A DNA stretch of 64,000 bases from Phascolarctos cinereus (GCF_002099425.1 NW_018343979.1:3893501-3957500); one strand, 5' to 3'. Positions 1 to 11,924 are shown, counted from the first letter of the stretch. The notes: generated by a model not told the origin, from the sequence alone. Numbers and translations are program-made.

Positions 1-1888
1 TTGTTTTCTGCAGAGTAAGATATTTAGTTGACTAAATTATTAATTAAATATGGTGAAAATTTTAAACATTGTGGTGATTCTCATAAAACATTCAACATCA
101 GTACTTGGGGCAGGAACACCAACTCCCACTATAAAATTGTCTTTAAGAGAAAAATACATAGTTGATAGTGGGAGTAGGGATCTGGATGTATTTGGGAAGA
201 GTTTGTAAGAGGATTGGTAGCAGGAGGTTTAGGGTTATATATATTCAGTAGGCCATGTCAAGAAGTAATTGAAGGGATACTGATTGTACATTCCCTTCTG
301 GTAGTGTTCTGAGTAATAATACATGTAAGCTTGGTAGAGTTCTGTAATTACGAATCACAGTAACGTGAATACCTTGGTATATAGTTGTATTCTTACATTT
401 TATTTGTGTCTGATATGTCCTTTTGGTGGATGACTGGAACAATAGTTTTAGTTGCTTAAGAGATTGAACTGTGTCCTATAATATTTCTATTTTGCTACAA
501 TCCCTACTTTGATGTTCTTCACAAAATGTACATTTTATAACTGTGAATTGGCATGACATGGATGGGGAAAACCCACTCCATAGGCAATCCTTTACAAAAA
601 ATGATGAAAAAATGTTCTTTTCATTGTACAGTTAATCATCATTCACATTTTCAAAAACATTAGCTAGTGTGCTGATATCGTCTTTTAATTTGAGTCATAC
701 AACATTAGAACTAGAAGGAAACTCAGAAAAAGGAAAAGACAAGCAGTAGGGAAGACATCATAGTCACATTCAACTATCTGAAGGGCTGTCCAATAATCTT
801 GTTTTTCTCAGGAAAGATTTTTTAGAGGCAGCTAAATGGAGTGCAAATCTGAGGACAAATTTAGCCTCACACACTTATTAGCCACGTACCTTGGAAAAGT
901 CACTTAATATCTATTTGCTTCAGTTTTTTTCTTCATCAGTAAATTGGGAATAATAATAGCACCTACCTAAAAGTGTTGTTTTGAGGATCAAATGAGATGA
1001 TAATTGTAAAGTGCTCAGCATGGTTCCTGGCATATAGTAAGCACTATGTAAATGTTAGCTATTACTGTTATTAATATCTTAGTCCCAGAGAACAGAAGTG
1101 AGTACAGTTTGTGAAGACATTAATTTAGGCTTTATGCTAGGAAAAAAATTTCCAAAGAGTTAGCACTAACCATTAGTGAAATGAATTGTTTCAAGCAAAG
1201 GTTGAATGACCATTTATTGGAGATGGTATTTTTGTTCATATTTTGTTTGGATTAAATTATATTCAGTGTCCATAAAGATGATTTTAAATACAGTGATCTG
1301 TTGCCTGTTCTTTAAAAAAGCTATGATCTCAGTATTGTAGCTCATAAGAAACTAAAACATTTCATCCCAAACAGACTGGTTTGCAAAATAGCCCCCAAGT
1401 TGCATCTCTTGAGGTAGCTTTACAAGAGTTGATATCATCTCCAAAATAAAGTGAAAGATTGGTTGTGCTAGCTCCATCCATCAAAGTCTCATTTGTGCAA
1501 GACAGAATTTCCTAAGGTAATATATTGAATTTAAATGTGCCTCCGATGTTCAGGATGCTATTGAGTTTAACACAATTTTACCACTTCAATTAAAAAAAAT
1601 GAATTTGCAATTTTTAACACCCTTTCTTTAACTTTAATTACTGTTTTTAATATATGGCCCTAGAGTCACAAAAGCTTTGGTATTAGAATACTAAAAACAC
1701 AACCTTATTAAACACCTGAACTATAAATCTTGAGAAAAATGTTTTGTTTCTTTAATCACTAAAATAGAAAACTCAATAGCCAGAGCTCCCATGCATCCAC
1801 TACATAATGCCTTGTGTTAGGAACCTTGGCTGAGATAAGTTATGGCTACATTTTTAAAAGTACATCATTATTTTCCAGCAGCATTTAC
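1..1888 (-). other. TRDN intron (partial, downstream of last exon seen)
   Basis: About 1.9 kb of intron. It holds one MIR-type SINE (826-1074) and is otherwise unassigned AT-rich DNA. No further triadin exon was recognised. Confidence 0.7.
826..1074 (+). repeat. MIR-type CORE-SINE
   Basis: tRNA-like head GGCAGCTAAATGG, then the MIR core (AAGTCACTTAATATC, TTGCTTCAG) and a tail with TAGTAAGCACTATGTAAATG and TTAGCTATTACTGTTATT. Old and diverged. Confidence 0.8.
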
Positions 1889-1936
1889 CTTTTTTTGTTG
1901 AGGCAGCAGCAACCTCTGCTTTGCTTCTTTCAGTTT
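1889..1936 (-). CDS. TRDN: TRDN coding exon (TERSKAEVAAASTKK)
   Basis: A 48-nt exon with acceptor tgaatttgcag before AAACTG and donor AAAG/gtaaat. In frame it reads (E or K) T E R S K A E V A A A S T K K and leaves one base, G. Human triadin has KTERAKEEIGAVSIKK. If spliced directly to the exon at 9827-9853, the split codon is GAA (Glu). If an intervening exon ends in A, it is AAA (Lys), as in human. The following human segment (AVPGKKEEK) was not found in 1-1888. Confidence 0.9.
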
Positions 1937-2532
1937 CTGCAAATTCAGATATTCAAGGAATGAAAAATTGGAATCAGTGATGCTAGATCAATGCCTTGTA
2001 TTATTATAATGCAGGTCAGTATTAAGCTGCATAAACAGAACAGAACAGAACTAAAGACATTGGAAATCAAAGCAAGGCATGGAGAAAGCAAAGTCATAAA
2101 GTGATGTTAGTTATTCGCTGATGGACTTTCACTAACAGCATGATGGAAGTGCATGATGACAAAAATTCCATGATGTTGAAAATGGAGGATGATAGGAAGG
2201 GGAAAACCACATGTGAAAATTCGTCTCACTCCTTTATTCTCATATTTAATGCGTTAAAAAAAAACACTAAGATTGAATAATTTGAAAGGATATCAAGAAT
2301 AGTGTCAGGAGAGTTTCTGGGTTTTTTTTTTTGTCTTCTTGGAAGGAAGAGGTCTATTGGTGCTCACTAAAGCTGTCTAATATGAGTAACACACCAGGTA
2401 TTGTTTGTGGAAAAATTATTGAGCTATTTGCTTCTTGTGAGAAAATAAATATTTCTTAAAATGCCAATAGTAAAGCAAAGAATAGATTCATATTTAGATG
2501 TTGTCTAACCTGATAGTAAAGAAGTGGTACTT

Positions 2533-2700
2533 TGGGGCATCTAGGTGGCACAGTGGATAGAGCACTGGCCCTGGATTCAGGAGGACCTGAGTTCAAATCT
2601 GGCCTCAGACACGTAACACCTACTAGCTGTGTGACCCTGGGTAAGTCACTTAACCCCATTGCCTAGCCAAAAAAGAATAAACTTAAATTTAAAAAAAAAA
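2533..2700 (+). repeat. Marsupial tRNA-headed SINE, young
   Basis: Head GGGGCATCTAGGTGGCACAG, then GATAGAGCACTGG, GAGTTCAAATCTGGCCTCAG and GTGTGACCCTGGGTAAG, ending in an A-rich tail. Perfect 12-bp target-site duplication GAAGTGGTACTT at 2521-2532 and 2701-2712. The intact duplication and low divergence point to a fairly recent L1-driven insertion. Confidence 0.93.
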
Positions 2701-5700
2701 GAAGTGGTACTTCCATTTCCAAATTTACTGCATTTTTTAAAGCACACTTTGAACTGAAAATTTCCAATAATGCCTTTAGATGTGAACTCTGCTCCTGCTT
2801 GTACCATCCTGTCCATGTTGTACCATAAAATTTTGCCTTATGGCCTATGTATACCTCTATGTTTGGATCTCTCTGCATACCAATATATAGCCTTCTACTC
2901 AGATTTTGAGTCCAACCAACACCTTCTAGTTATGACCTGATATCCTGAACTCTGAAATTCACTTAGTTCTTAGGAATTATGGTGAATGTGGTACCTCATC
3001 CACCTAAACCAGATTCCAGGCCTTGTTAACTTTTTCCCATGGTGGTCATATAGCCAGGTTTTCAAATTATAAAATGCTATATAAATGGCAGCTATTATTA
3101 TTTTAAGACATCCTCTTGCTACTTGAGTTACCCTTAGTCACTTTCACATTGAATTAAAGATATCATGTCTTTCACTGTGTATGATAAAACCAGCCTCAGA
3201 GAGGGATGGTTCTGTGGATCAGGGATTAAAAGTTTTTAAATCCTGAGGCTAGGTAGAAATTGACATTCTCTCCAAGTCAAGACTAAAAAGGCAGATGAGG
3301 TAGGAACGTGGGTGAGAATAGGTTCCAAGTTTCAATTGCCATCATACAAAAGAGGCTTAAGAAACAGATAGCTCAAATTATTTTGATATAGCCTAAGTAT
3401 AGATAGGAAGGACTCAACTGCACTGTTTGGCAATAATCAGGGGACAGATTTATGAGTGAAGAAGGTACAACATAAAACCAAGTTGCAGGGCAACCAATCA
3501 GACTTAGTAGCAAAGGAAAGATGGAGGGAATCTTTGGCTTCACATTTGTCAGAGCTAGTGATGTGACAAATTTGCCTTGGCTTGCCTGCACCATCTTGTG
3601 CTGCCAAAGGTGCCTGGCTATTGCCTCTTCTTTGCCTACCTGACCCACTGCAGCTGAGTTTTGAAGCCTTCTGATAAATTGTTACTCTCTTATTCCTTAT
3701 TGGTAGTAACATCTTCTTGCCAATTAATGCTATATTATTAAGAATGCCTTGAAGTTATTGACAGAACAGCTTCAGATCCTCGAAAGGTATCTGGGAACAT
3801 TCAAGTCTTTCAGCCATTTGGAAATCTTGCCATGAGCCACCTCTTTGTAGGTCTTTAGCTGGAGATGATGATGCTTTGACATTGCAGTCTGTCTCAGGTT
3901 TCAAGTGTATATCTGTGTGTGAGGAGGCAGGCAATAGTTTTGATTTGTTATTACTGGAACATTGTGTTTCTTGCACAGTGTGTTTCCTTGGCAGTGGAAT
4001 TTGGTGATGCCTTTCAAGTTTTTATTACAAATGGAAATCCTTGACTTTTTAAAGGTCTTTTGGGAATGGGCCATCATTTTCAAGCTTATCTTTAATTCAC
4101 AGCTCTGTGCTGACTCTCTACAATTACTCATGATCTCTTGTGCATATCTTCATATGTGCAATTCTATAACATAATCATTACTGTAAAAAAGAGTTCCTCA
4201 ACATTTACAATTCAAGAAAGCTTTAGGTTCACCTCAAGTCTAGGATAGAAGCATCAATATAAATTGTAACCATGCCATTAAATGATGTATTTCCAAGTTT
4301 TTTTCTCTCCATATCCCTACTAAACAAACAAACAAATAAGCAGGTCCCCAAAGTCAGATATTGCATATAACATCTCATGAAATGTTAGCTGTTTCTGTCT
4401 GTTTTATTTGTACATATATTGGAACCATGATTGATGTCTAGGCAGCTATAATCTGGTAGAGAAATATAAACCCTTTTAGGCCATGAATATTTTTCAGGTT
4501 TGACTATAAATCTAATATGTAAAAGCTGAGTAGCTAGAAACAATCTCCTCCTGAAAGCAAATTTATATCATAATAAGGAAAACAATTTCCATTTCTTGGC
4601 ATCTGCCAGGTTCTTATCTAATCTAGCAATGGCAACAAATCAATTCTACTTTTTATCCCTTTAAGTTATACATAGAATCTTTGCCCAAATCCCCACCATT
4701 TGAAAGGCTGAAGAATGGCCTAGATACCAATCATAGTTCCTTCATCTGAAGACATATATAAATTCTACAAGGAACATTAATAAAATACCTCTATCTTCCT
4801 TTAGTTAAATGTAGCCATATTCAGGGATGCAGAGGGCACTCTAGTCCTGAAAACATTGCATTGCATTGCCTAGTAGTTTGAACATGGAATGTACTATTTG
4901 GTTCTGCTAGGGATATTGCTGCATGACATTAGAGGGGTCACTTCAAATTATAACACTGCGAAAGGGGGAGAAAAACACCCCACACATTGGCATTCCACAC
5001 AAGTCTATTCATGAACAAATTAACGTTGAAAACAAAAAAGCTCTAAGGACAAAGGTTAGGGAAGTATAAACTCACAGGGAAGCCATGGATTAAGTATATT
5101 TAAGCTTAATTCCAGTGCCACAAATGTTCATGGCAAAGAGAGACTTTCTCAGCAACTCCCAGAAACTAACACAGTATTATTGATTTTGCCCAAAGCAAAA
5201 GAGCTGAAATAAATACTAGAAAATAAGCTTCTACACTTATATAAAACATGCAAAAGTTTTATTCAACATACTTGATTTTACTTGTTTTTCACTTAGAGCT
5301 GTTAAAGAAAAAATATTTACATCAGTCAACATCTTGGTTTTTTTCATTCTTTGTTACTAAAGATTACTTTATTGTTTAAAAAGACTAGATTCAAAACCTT
5401 GGAAAATAAAAAAAAGAATTCTACAGATTAATGAAAGATATGTCCTATTTTTTATGATTTTATTCTCTAAAATTTTGCTATTAGAAATTAGTTTAAGGGT
5501 TTTCCTAGACTGATTTAAAATTTCCAAAATTAGTCTAAGTCTATATAAATTTTTTCCTTCATTTTAATTGTTACTATTAATGAATGTGTTGATTATTCTG
5601 ACATAGATTCATTCCTTTGTTCCCAAAACTTATTGTTTTTTTTACAAATATGGTTTGCTCTCTTGTCTAAAAAAAATGGACTTTTGTAACTGGCCAAAAT

Positions 5701-6469
5701 TTGATTTACTTTTGGTTCTATTTTTAACATCTTAAAACTAGTGGTAGTCATTTTAGATGGAAATATTTCTCTAAGGACAACTAACATGAAGCAGAAAACT
5801 GTTGGTGAAAGAAGGTAGCAACTTTAAGAATGAAGAGAATATACAAGAAGTGATAAGTTGTCCAACCCAGTTATTTCACTTTCTGGATACACAAATGATG
5901 TACTTTGGGCTAGGTACATAGTGTATCTAAAAATGAACAGATAAAATGTATTTTACTGGAGGCTTAAATAATCTGATCTACAGTACATTAAACAGCAAGA
6001 AGGGGAAAGGAGAGAGAAAACTGTTTACGTTCAATTGCCAAACTGTATACTCCAGACAGCAACATGTATGACACAAGCAAAAGAAAAATAGTGGAGTCTA
6101 GTGATTCATAGGAAAAAATAACTTGGAAAAGAAATTATCCAAATGGCCTTAGATATCAAAAATGTGTTTAAAATATGGGAAATAATGTACTTTAGAGATC
6201 TCAGGGTAAGATGATAAATATCACTCCATTAGTGTCATGGAGACTTTACAGAATATGACTCATGGCTAATGAAATAAGTGAACGGGCATTTAATTTTTTC
6301 TCAAAAAATATATCACATAAAATGGTTATGGGATAGTATTGCACATCATCATGTATATTTACAACAACCTATGCTTTTCTAGGTAACAGTATAGGTTTGG
6401 TCTTATATTATTTGATTTATTGTTGTAGATTACTCCCAGAATATAAATTTTTTCTACCAAACACTAAAC

Positions 6470-6590
6470 AGCAACACATAGTCTTAGGGATTTGTCTAGG
6501 GAAAGTATAACTTGCCTATGGCCACAAAATAAATATGTATCAGAAGCAGGATTAGAACTCAGATCTCCTTCACTTTAATACTAGATCTCA
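6470..6590 (-). repeat. MIR fragment, antisense
   Basis: Reads as reverse MIR: ACTTGCCTATGGCCACA, then AGGATTAGAACTCAGATCTCC. Confidence 0.6.
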
Positions 6591-6599
6591 TGAGGAGAT

Positions 6600-7080
6600 G
6601 ACCATCAATTGGGAAATGTTTTAAGAAGTTGTGGTATAGATTGTGACAAAATACTATTGTGCTCTGAGAAATGACAGGGGAGGTGGTTTCAGAAAAACCT
6701 GGGAAGACTTATACGAATTGATATAGAATATAGTGAGTAAAAACAGGAAGTCATTGTACAAAGCAATACCAGTATTGTAATGGTGATCAACTATGAAAGA
6801 CTTAGTTCTCTTATCAATTCATTGATCTCAGACAATTCAAAGGACTCACGCTGAAAACTGTTATCAGAAGGAGAACTGATGAACTCTGTACAAATTGAAG
6901 TATATTTTTTCACTTAATTTTTCTTACTTTTTTTTTGCAACATGGCTAATATAAAACCATGTTTTAAGTGATTTTATATATAATTTATATCATATTGCTT
7001 GCCTTATCAAATGGGTAGAAGAAGGACTAAAAGGAGGGAGAGAATTTATAGTACATTTTAAAATATTGCTTAAATAAATA
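6600..7080 (+). repeat. L1 3' end (end of ORF2 and 3' UTR), 5'-truncated
   Basis: Starts with ATCAATTGGGAAATG and TACTATTGTGCTCTGAGAAATGA, which belong to the region coding the ORF2 C terminus. It continues through GACAATTCAAAGGACTCA, a T-run, GCAACATGGCTAATATAAAA and the purine-rich 3' UTR (AAGGAGGGAGAGAATTT). Plus strand, so antisense to TRDN. Confidence 0.85.
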
Positions 7081-8102
7081 GATAGAAACATTGGGTCCTA
7101 TCTGCTATGATATACCATGTAAATATATTTTTATAATTGTTAACAATATAATAATTATAAATATAAAATTAATGTACTAAAATAATACAAAATAAATATA
7201 ATTGTGTGATTATGTATATAACTGGAAACCCAAAAAGGACATCAACTCAAGGGAGATAGGAGCTTTTGAAGAGCAAAATTCTGCTGACTCCCTTTCAGAT
7301 ACCATCCAGCAAGTGATTAGCAATTATTGGCAAATTATGGCAGATTATTCACTTTTTTCAAATATCTTTAGCCCTCCAACACCTCTCTCCTGCAGCAGAT
7401 GTAACTGCAGCTTAATCCACAAGATGGGGGAATACATTGGCAAAGTAAAAACCTTAACAACAAAGAGCTTTTTATACTTAGAGGTTTTACTCAGTATATC
7501 TCCACTTAACAGTCCCTACATGCTCTTTCACAAAAGCACAAGCAAATTCATAGAATAGTCTTGGGATCCTGAACCTCATGTGGGGACAACCCTTGAATCA
7601 GTGACTCTTTGCCTTCTGCCCCACAAGAAGAGTGATAATCCTTCCAATGCACATACATAAAAGAAGGAAAGCAGAAAAAAATAATTGGGTGGAGCTTAGC
7701 TAGCACCTGTTCTGTCTCCCTGGAGAGAGAAATGGAAGGGAAAGAATCCTCCCTATACCATACTCAACAAATTATTGCTTCTACTTGAAGATCTCCAATA
7801 AGCAGTACACAAGCAATTGTACAATTGCTGTTACACAAAGGTTGTATACAAGGTGGTTAATACAGTAAAAAGGAGAATAATTAATTGTTTAAAACTACTA
7901 TCAAATAGTAGTATAAATACTCAACTACCAAAGTAATATGCAGGGTGTGCCAAAAGTTTAAATTGTGTGAAGGCTTTGGAGATCCAAATCAGTATAATTA
8001 CATAACTAGAACATATAGGTTCTTTTCCTTTTTTCCTTAATCATCTTTCAACTAGACCTAATAGTGGTCAAATAGACCTAGTTGGGTCAAAGAGTATTAG
8101 GC

Positions 8103-8305
8103 CAGGGGTGGGGAACTGTAGCCTGGAGGTGACATGTGTCCCTCTAGGTCCTCAGGTGTGGCCCTTTGACTGAATACAAACTTCACAGAACAAATCCCCT
8201 TAATAAAAGATTTTTGTTCTGTAAAACCTGGACTCAGTCAAAAGGCCACACCCCACAACCTAGAAGGCCATGTTTGGCCTCTAGGCCACAGGTTCCCCAG
8301 TCCTG
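8103..8305. mobile_element. hAT-like fold-back MITE
   Basis: A 203-bp palindromic element. Terminal repeats are CAGGGGTGGGGAAC at the left and the complement of CAGGACTGGGGAACC at the right. The inner arms also pair (GTGGCCCTTTGACTGA against ACTCAGTCAAAAGGCCAC). It interrupts L1 sequence on both sides and carries no transposase. Known marsupial non-autonomous hATs (OposCharlie-type) look like this, but the family name is inference. Confidence 0.8.
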
Positions 8306-8857
8306 GAATAGGGAGTTTAACAACTCTTTGGGCATAATCTCAGATTGCTCTCCAAAATGGTTGAATCAGTTCACAATTCCACCAACGCTGAATTAGTGTC
8401 CAGATTTTTTCACATCTTCCCCAACATTTGTTTCTTCCTCCTTCATTCATTTTAGGCAATTTGATAGGTACGAAATGACATCTTAAGGTTGTTTTTAATC
8501 TTCATTCCTCTAATCAATAATGACAGGGCATTTTTATATGACTATAAATTGTTAACTTGACTTCGCAATCTTCATCTGAAAACCATCTGTTCATATCCTC
8601 TGACTATTTATAGCAACTCTCTTTGTGGTGGCAAAGAAAATTGCAGGGATACACACGAACTGGGGAATGGCTGAACAAGTTGTGGTATATAACAGCAATA
8701 TTGTTTTAAGAACAACTTTGAGTGATTAAGTCATTTTGACTTAATACTAAATTAATACCATTTTGACTTAATACCTAAATTAACTATAAAGGACATATGA
8801 AGGAAGATGCTATCTGCATCCAGAGAAAGAACTGATAAATAGAAGTATGTATAGAAT

Positions 8858-8935
8858 GATATATATGTATGTGTACATATGTATATATATATATGTATGT
8901 ATGTATACATATATGTGTACATTTATATACACACA
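8858..8935. repeat. (TATG/TACA)n microsatellite
   Basis: Alternating ATATATGTATG, TACATATG and similar units inside the 3' UTR part of the twin-primed L1. Confidence 0.8.
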
Positions 8936-9269
8936 TATTTGTGTCTAATGATAGTCATCTCTAGGGTGAAAGGGGAGAAAAAATTTGAAAAAATTACTTG
9001 ATTACTTTTTATATATTTAAAAGGAAAAGGAAGTTGTACATAATAGACTTGAAGTGTCACATGCAATCATCTTTTTTATTATACTACATTATGGAAGTGC
9101 TTGTTTTATTCTACAAATTTAAAACAAAATAAATAACATTTTAAAACCAATCATATAACCATACAATTTATTTATTGAGTAGGTATACTCTGTAATTCCT
9201 AATCCTTTGCATTTTTTCTTGGAACGTCAACAACCCATATCCTCAGTAGAATCATGACTGATTGTTCTA

Positions 9270-9470
9270 TAGCACCTTGACATTTTTAAAACACTTTAAA
9301 CACATTATTTTATTTCAAACCCACAGCAATCCTAAGCAGTGATACCACAGATATTATAATCCACATTTTGCAGAGGAAGAACACTTAAAATGGTTAAGTG
9401 ACTTGATAAATGTCTGAGGTAGGATTTGAACCTAGTTCTTCCTAACTTCCAGTCTATCACAAAATCCATT
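9270..9470 (-). repeat. MIR, antisense
   Basis: Reverse MIR reading: CACTTTAAACACATTATTTT, CCCACAGCAATCC, GAGGAAG, GTTAAGTGACTTG, TAGGATTTGAACC. It ends about 350 bp from a TRDN exon. Confidence 0.75.
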
Positions 9471-9826
9471 TTCTATGTCTCTCAACATTTGAAGCTAGTT
9501 TCAGATAATGCTTTAAATATTATTTATTTTTAAAAGACCTGTATCCTTGAAGTATACTATCAGCATAATAAAATATCGCATTTCTGTGGAGCAATGAGAC
9601 TGATTTTCACAAAGCTTCTGAAAATCAGTTTCATGACTTTTTTGTTACACATTGTATATGGTGGCTCAGGTCACTAACCTGTGACTTTTTGCTTTGTTTG
9701 GTTGAAGAGGAGAAAGTTTGGGAATATGTTATTTTATGATTTTTATGGAATTTTATATTATTTTCTTTCCTAAAAGACCTTTATTCAGCAAATGACTGAT
9801 GGAGAAAATAGCAACATGAATCTTAC

Positions 9827-9853
9827 CAGGAGCTTCTTTCTTTGTTGATTTTG
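9827..9853 (-). CDS. TRDN: TRDN coding micro-exon (KSTKKEAP)
   Basis: A 27-nt exon with acceptor ttattctttgttacag before CAAAATC and donor CCTG/gtaaga. In frame: (A) K S T K K E A P, ending in one base, G. Human triadin has AKSPKKEHSVP here. After this point human triadin has about seven extra residues (SDKQVKA) before KTERAKEE. No matching exon was recognised in the next 7.9 kb. Confidence 0.9.
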
Positions 9854-9943
9854 CTGTAACAAAGAATAAAGAGCTCATGTTTAATTAGAACTTGCAGTAA
9901 ACAACTAGTGAAATTGGGAAATTAAAACGTTTCAAATATTTAC

Positions 9944-9976
9944 CTGGTTCCACATGTTTGTCTTTCTTTTCCTGTT
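9944..9976 (-). CDS. TRDN: TRDN coding micro-exon (QEKKDKHVEP)
   Basis: A 33-nt exon with acceptor cattttttttcag before AACAGG and donor CCAG/gtaaat. In frame: (K) Q E K K D K H V E P (A). This is the most recognisable exon, because human triadin has QEKKEKHVEP with a single E-to-D difference. It is separated from the next coding exon by an intron of only 90 bp, while its other introns are thousands of bases long. Confidence 0.94.
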
Positions 9977-10479
9977 CTGAAAAAAAATGTTTATATTGAT
10001 TTCAGTGCTAGGTTTTCTCTCAAATTAATTTTATTCTCCATACCTGTTTTTGACAAAAAGACACATGAATATGCTTACAAAGGATTAATACAAGAAATAA
10101 CAATTATGTGAAAAGATCGGATCACACAAGGTAGACGATTCTTCTCTGGCTTCTTTCTATTCATCTATTCCCTGAACATTTCTTCATAAAACAAAACTAC
10201 TCAATTATTTCAAATAGTAAACACTTAGAATCTGAAATAGCCATTAAAGTACTAATGAAAGGCATCATTGAGGTAACCATGGATTCTCAAAGGTTATGTG
10301 AATGAAAACAGCATCTGTAAGGTTTTCTGTTTGCTGGGAAGGCTTCAAATATGACCCTAGTGAAAGGATGTACCTGAAGTCTGAGGATTAGGTAGGCAAA
10401 GTATTAATATTACTTGAAGAAATAGCTAAAAATGTTGGATTTGATAGATTCTGGATTTTTTAAAGGGTAACAGTCTAGA

Positions 10480-11090
10480 ATTATTGGCCAGATTAAATAA
10501 CATGAAATATAATAAGGATAAATGCAAAGTTCTATAACTTCAGATATATTGGATGATGAAAAATATAGGTAGACAATAATTTCTGTTCCAGCTTAAGGTA
10601 AGTCAGTAGTATGACATGGTCACCAAAAAGAGCCAATGCTCTCCTTGGCTGCAAAAGAATCATAGTATCTTGAAACAGTATCTGGAATACTGTTTTAAAT
10701 TCTGGACATCACATTTAAAAAAAACCCATAGATAAGCTAAAATGTGATTACGATGTTGATAAGATTGGAAAACATGTTACTTTGAGAACTGGTTTTAGAG
10801 TTAGCCTAGAGAAGAGATGACTTAGGGAAATTTGACAGCTGTCTACAAGGATTTGAAATGCTGTCACGTCAAAGAGGACTTGGGCTTGTTTACTTAGCAC
10901 CAGAAGGCAAAAATAGGAGCAAATGAAGAGAGTTTAAGAAAGACAGATTTAGCCTTGATGTATCGAAATGCTTCCCAACAATTATAGCTATCCACAGTTG
11001 CATGAACTACTTTGGAAAGTAGTGGCTTCTCCTTTAGGGAGGCAGAGGAAAGACAACCTTTTATTGGGTTATTGGGAAAATAGGAAGTTT
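10480..11090 (+). repeat. CR1/L3 LINE, 3' portion
   Basis: Old CR1/L3 signature: GTATGACATGGTCACCAAAA, ATCTGGAATACTG, TAGCCTAGAGAAGAGATGAC, GATTTGAAATGCTGTCACGT, TTGTTTACTTAGCACCAGAA, GACAGATTTAGCCTTGATGT. Heavily diverged. Confidence 0.75.
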
Positions 11091-11116
11091 ACATCTGGGC
11101 TAGAAAGTTTAGGTTA

Positions 11117-11304
11117 GGGGCAGCTGGGTGGTGCAGTGGATAGAGCACTGGTCCTTAAGTGAGGAGGACCTGAGTTCAAATCCAGCCTCAGACATTTGAT
11201 ACCTACCATCTGTGTGACCCTGGGCAAGTTACTTATCCCCAATACTAGCAAAAATAAAACCAAAAAAAAAAAAAGAAAGAAAGGAAAAAAGAAAAGAAAA
11301 GAAA
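11117..11304 (+). repeat. Marsupial tRNA-headed SINE, young
   Basis: Head GGGGCAGCTGGGTGGTGCAG, then GAGTTCAAATCCAGCCTCAG and GTGTGACCCTGGGCAAG, with an A-rich GAAA-type tail. Target-site duplication AGAAAGTTTAGGTTA (11102-11116) against AGAAAGTATAGGTTA (11305-11319), one mismatch. Confidence 0.92.
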
Positions 11305-11924
11305 AGAAAGTATAGGTTAGTCAGGATGGACTCAGAAATCTAGCTCCTAAATTGTGAGATACTATGAGTGGTCCACCACCAGAAGGTAGAATATTGGGCC
11401 ATGAATTTTTGGCTACTTCAACCCATGAAGCAAAGAAAAATACAGAATTCCCCTAAATTCTTTGTGGCATTAAGGCAATAGAAAAAGGGTGCTGGAATTA
11501 CGGTGTTGGAGAAGACTTTTGAGAGTCCCTCAGACAGAAAAGAGTTCAAATCAATCAATACTTAAAGAAATTAATTCAGACTATTCACTGGAAGGTCAGA
11601 TACTGAAATGAAGCTTAAATACCACATAAAAAGAAGACGGGACTCATTGGAAAAAAAAAACCCAAAAACCTCTGATAATGGGAAAGATTGAAGGAAAAAG
11701 GAAAGGGGATGGCAGAGGACAAGATGGGTAGATAGTGTCAGGAAACAGTGAACATGAATTTGGACAAACTTCAAGAGATAGTGGAGAATGGAATTAAAGC
11801 TGAGAATGAATAAGGGATTTGCCCAACATCACAGAGGTTCACAGGTTGTCAATATTTAAGTCAAAATTTAAGCTCAGATTACAAAGTCAAGTTAACAAGA
11901 ATTTTCAGTACTTTCTTTAGAGAT

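Larger units (their letters stand above)
8008..9030. repeat. Twin-primed L1: inverted 5' half plus direct 3' half
   Basis: 8008-8608 is L1 ORF2 sequence on the minus strand (ATTGCTCTCCAAAATGGTTG, CAGTTCACAATTCCACCAAC, GAAAACCATCTGTTCATATC). From about 8607 the same L1 continues on the plus strand (TTTATAGCAACTCTCTTTGT, GGGGAATGGCTGAACAAGTT) to a 3' UTR near 9030. The inverted part ends, in L1 order, just where the direct part begins, which is the signature of 5' inversion by twin priming. A fold-back DNA transposon sits inside the inverted half. Confidence 0.82.
1937..9826 (-). other. TRDN intron, 7.9 kb
   Basis: Holds a young tRNA-SINE, an L1 3' end, a twin-primed L1 with a fold-back DNA transposon, and antisense MIR pieces. 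2713-6465 and 7085-7940 show no repeat or gene I can name, apart from a cluster of minus-strand reading frames at 3373-4131. About 50 bp at 7941-7990 begin CAGGGTGTGCCAAAAG, like a mariner end, but this is weak. Confidence 0.6.

Noticed and set aside
5610-5690. Possible extra TRDN exon on the minus strand after CCATTTTTTTTAG
   Set aside because: The translation (TKRANHI) does not resemble triadin, and the putative donor gives the wrong phase.
7202-7558. 118-codon plus-strand open frame
   Set aside because: No recognisable domain, no splice context and antisense to TRDN. The length is not remarkable for 64 kb.
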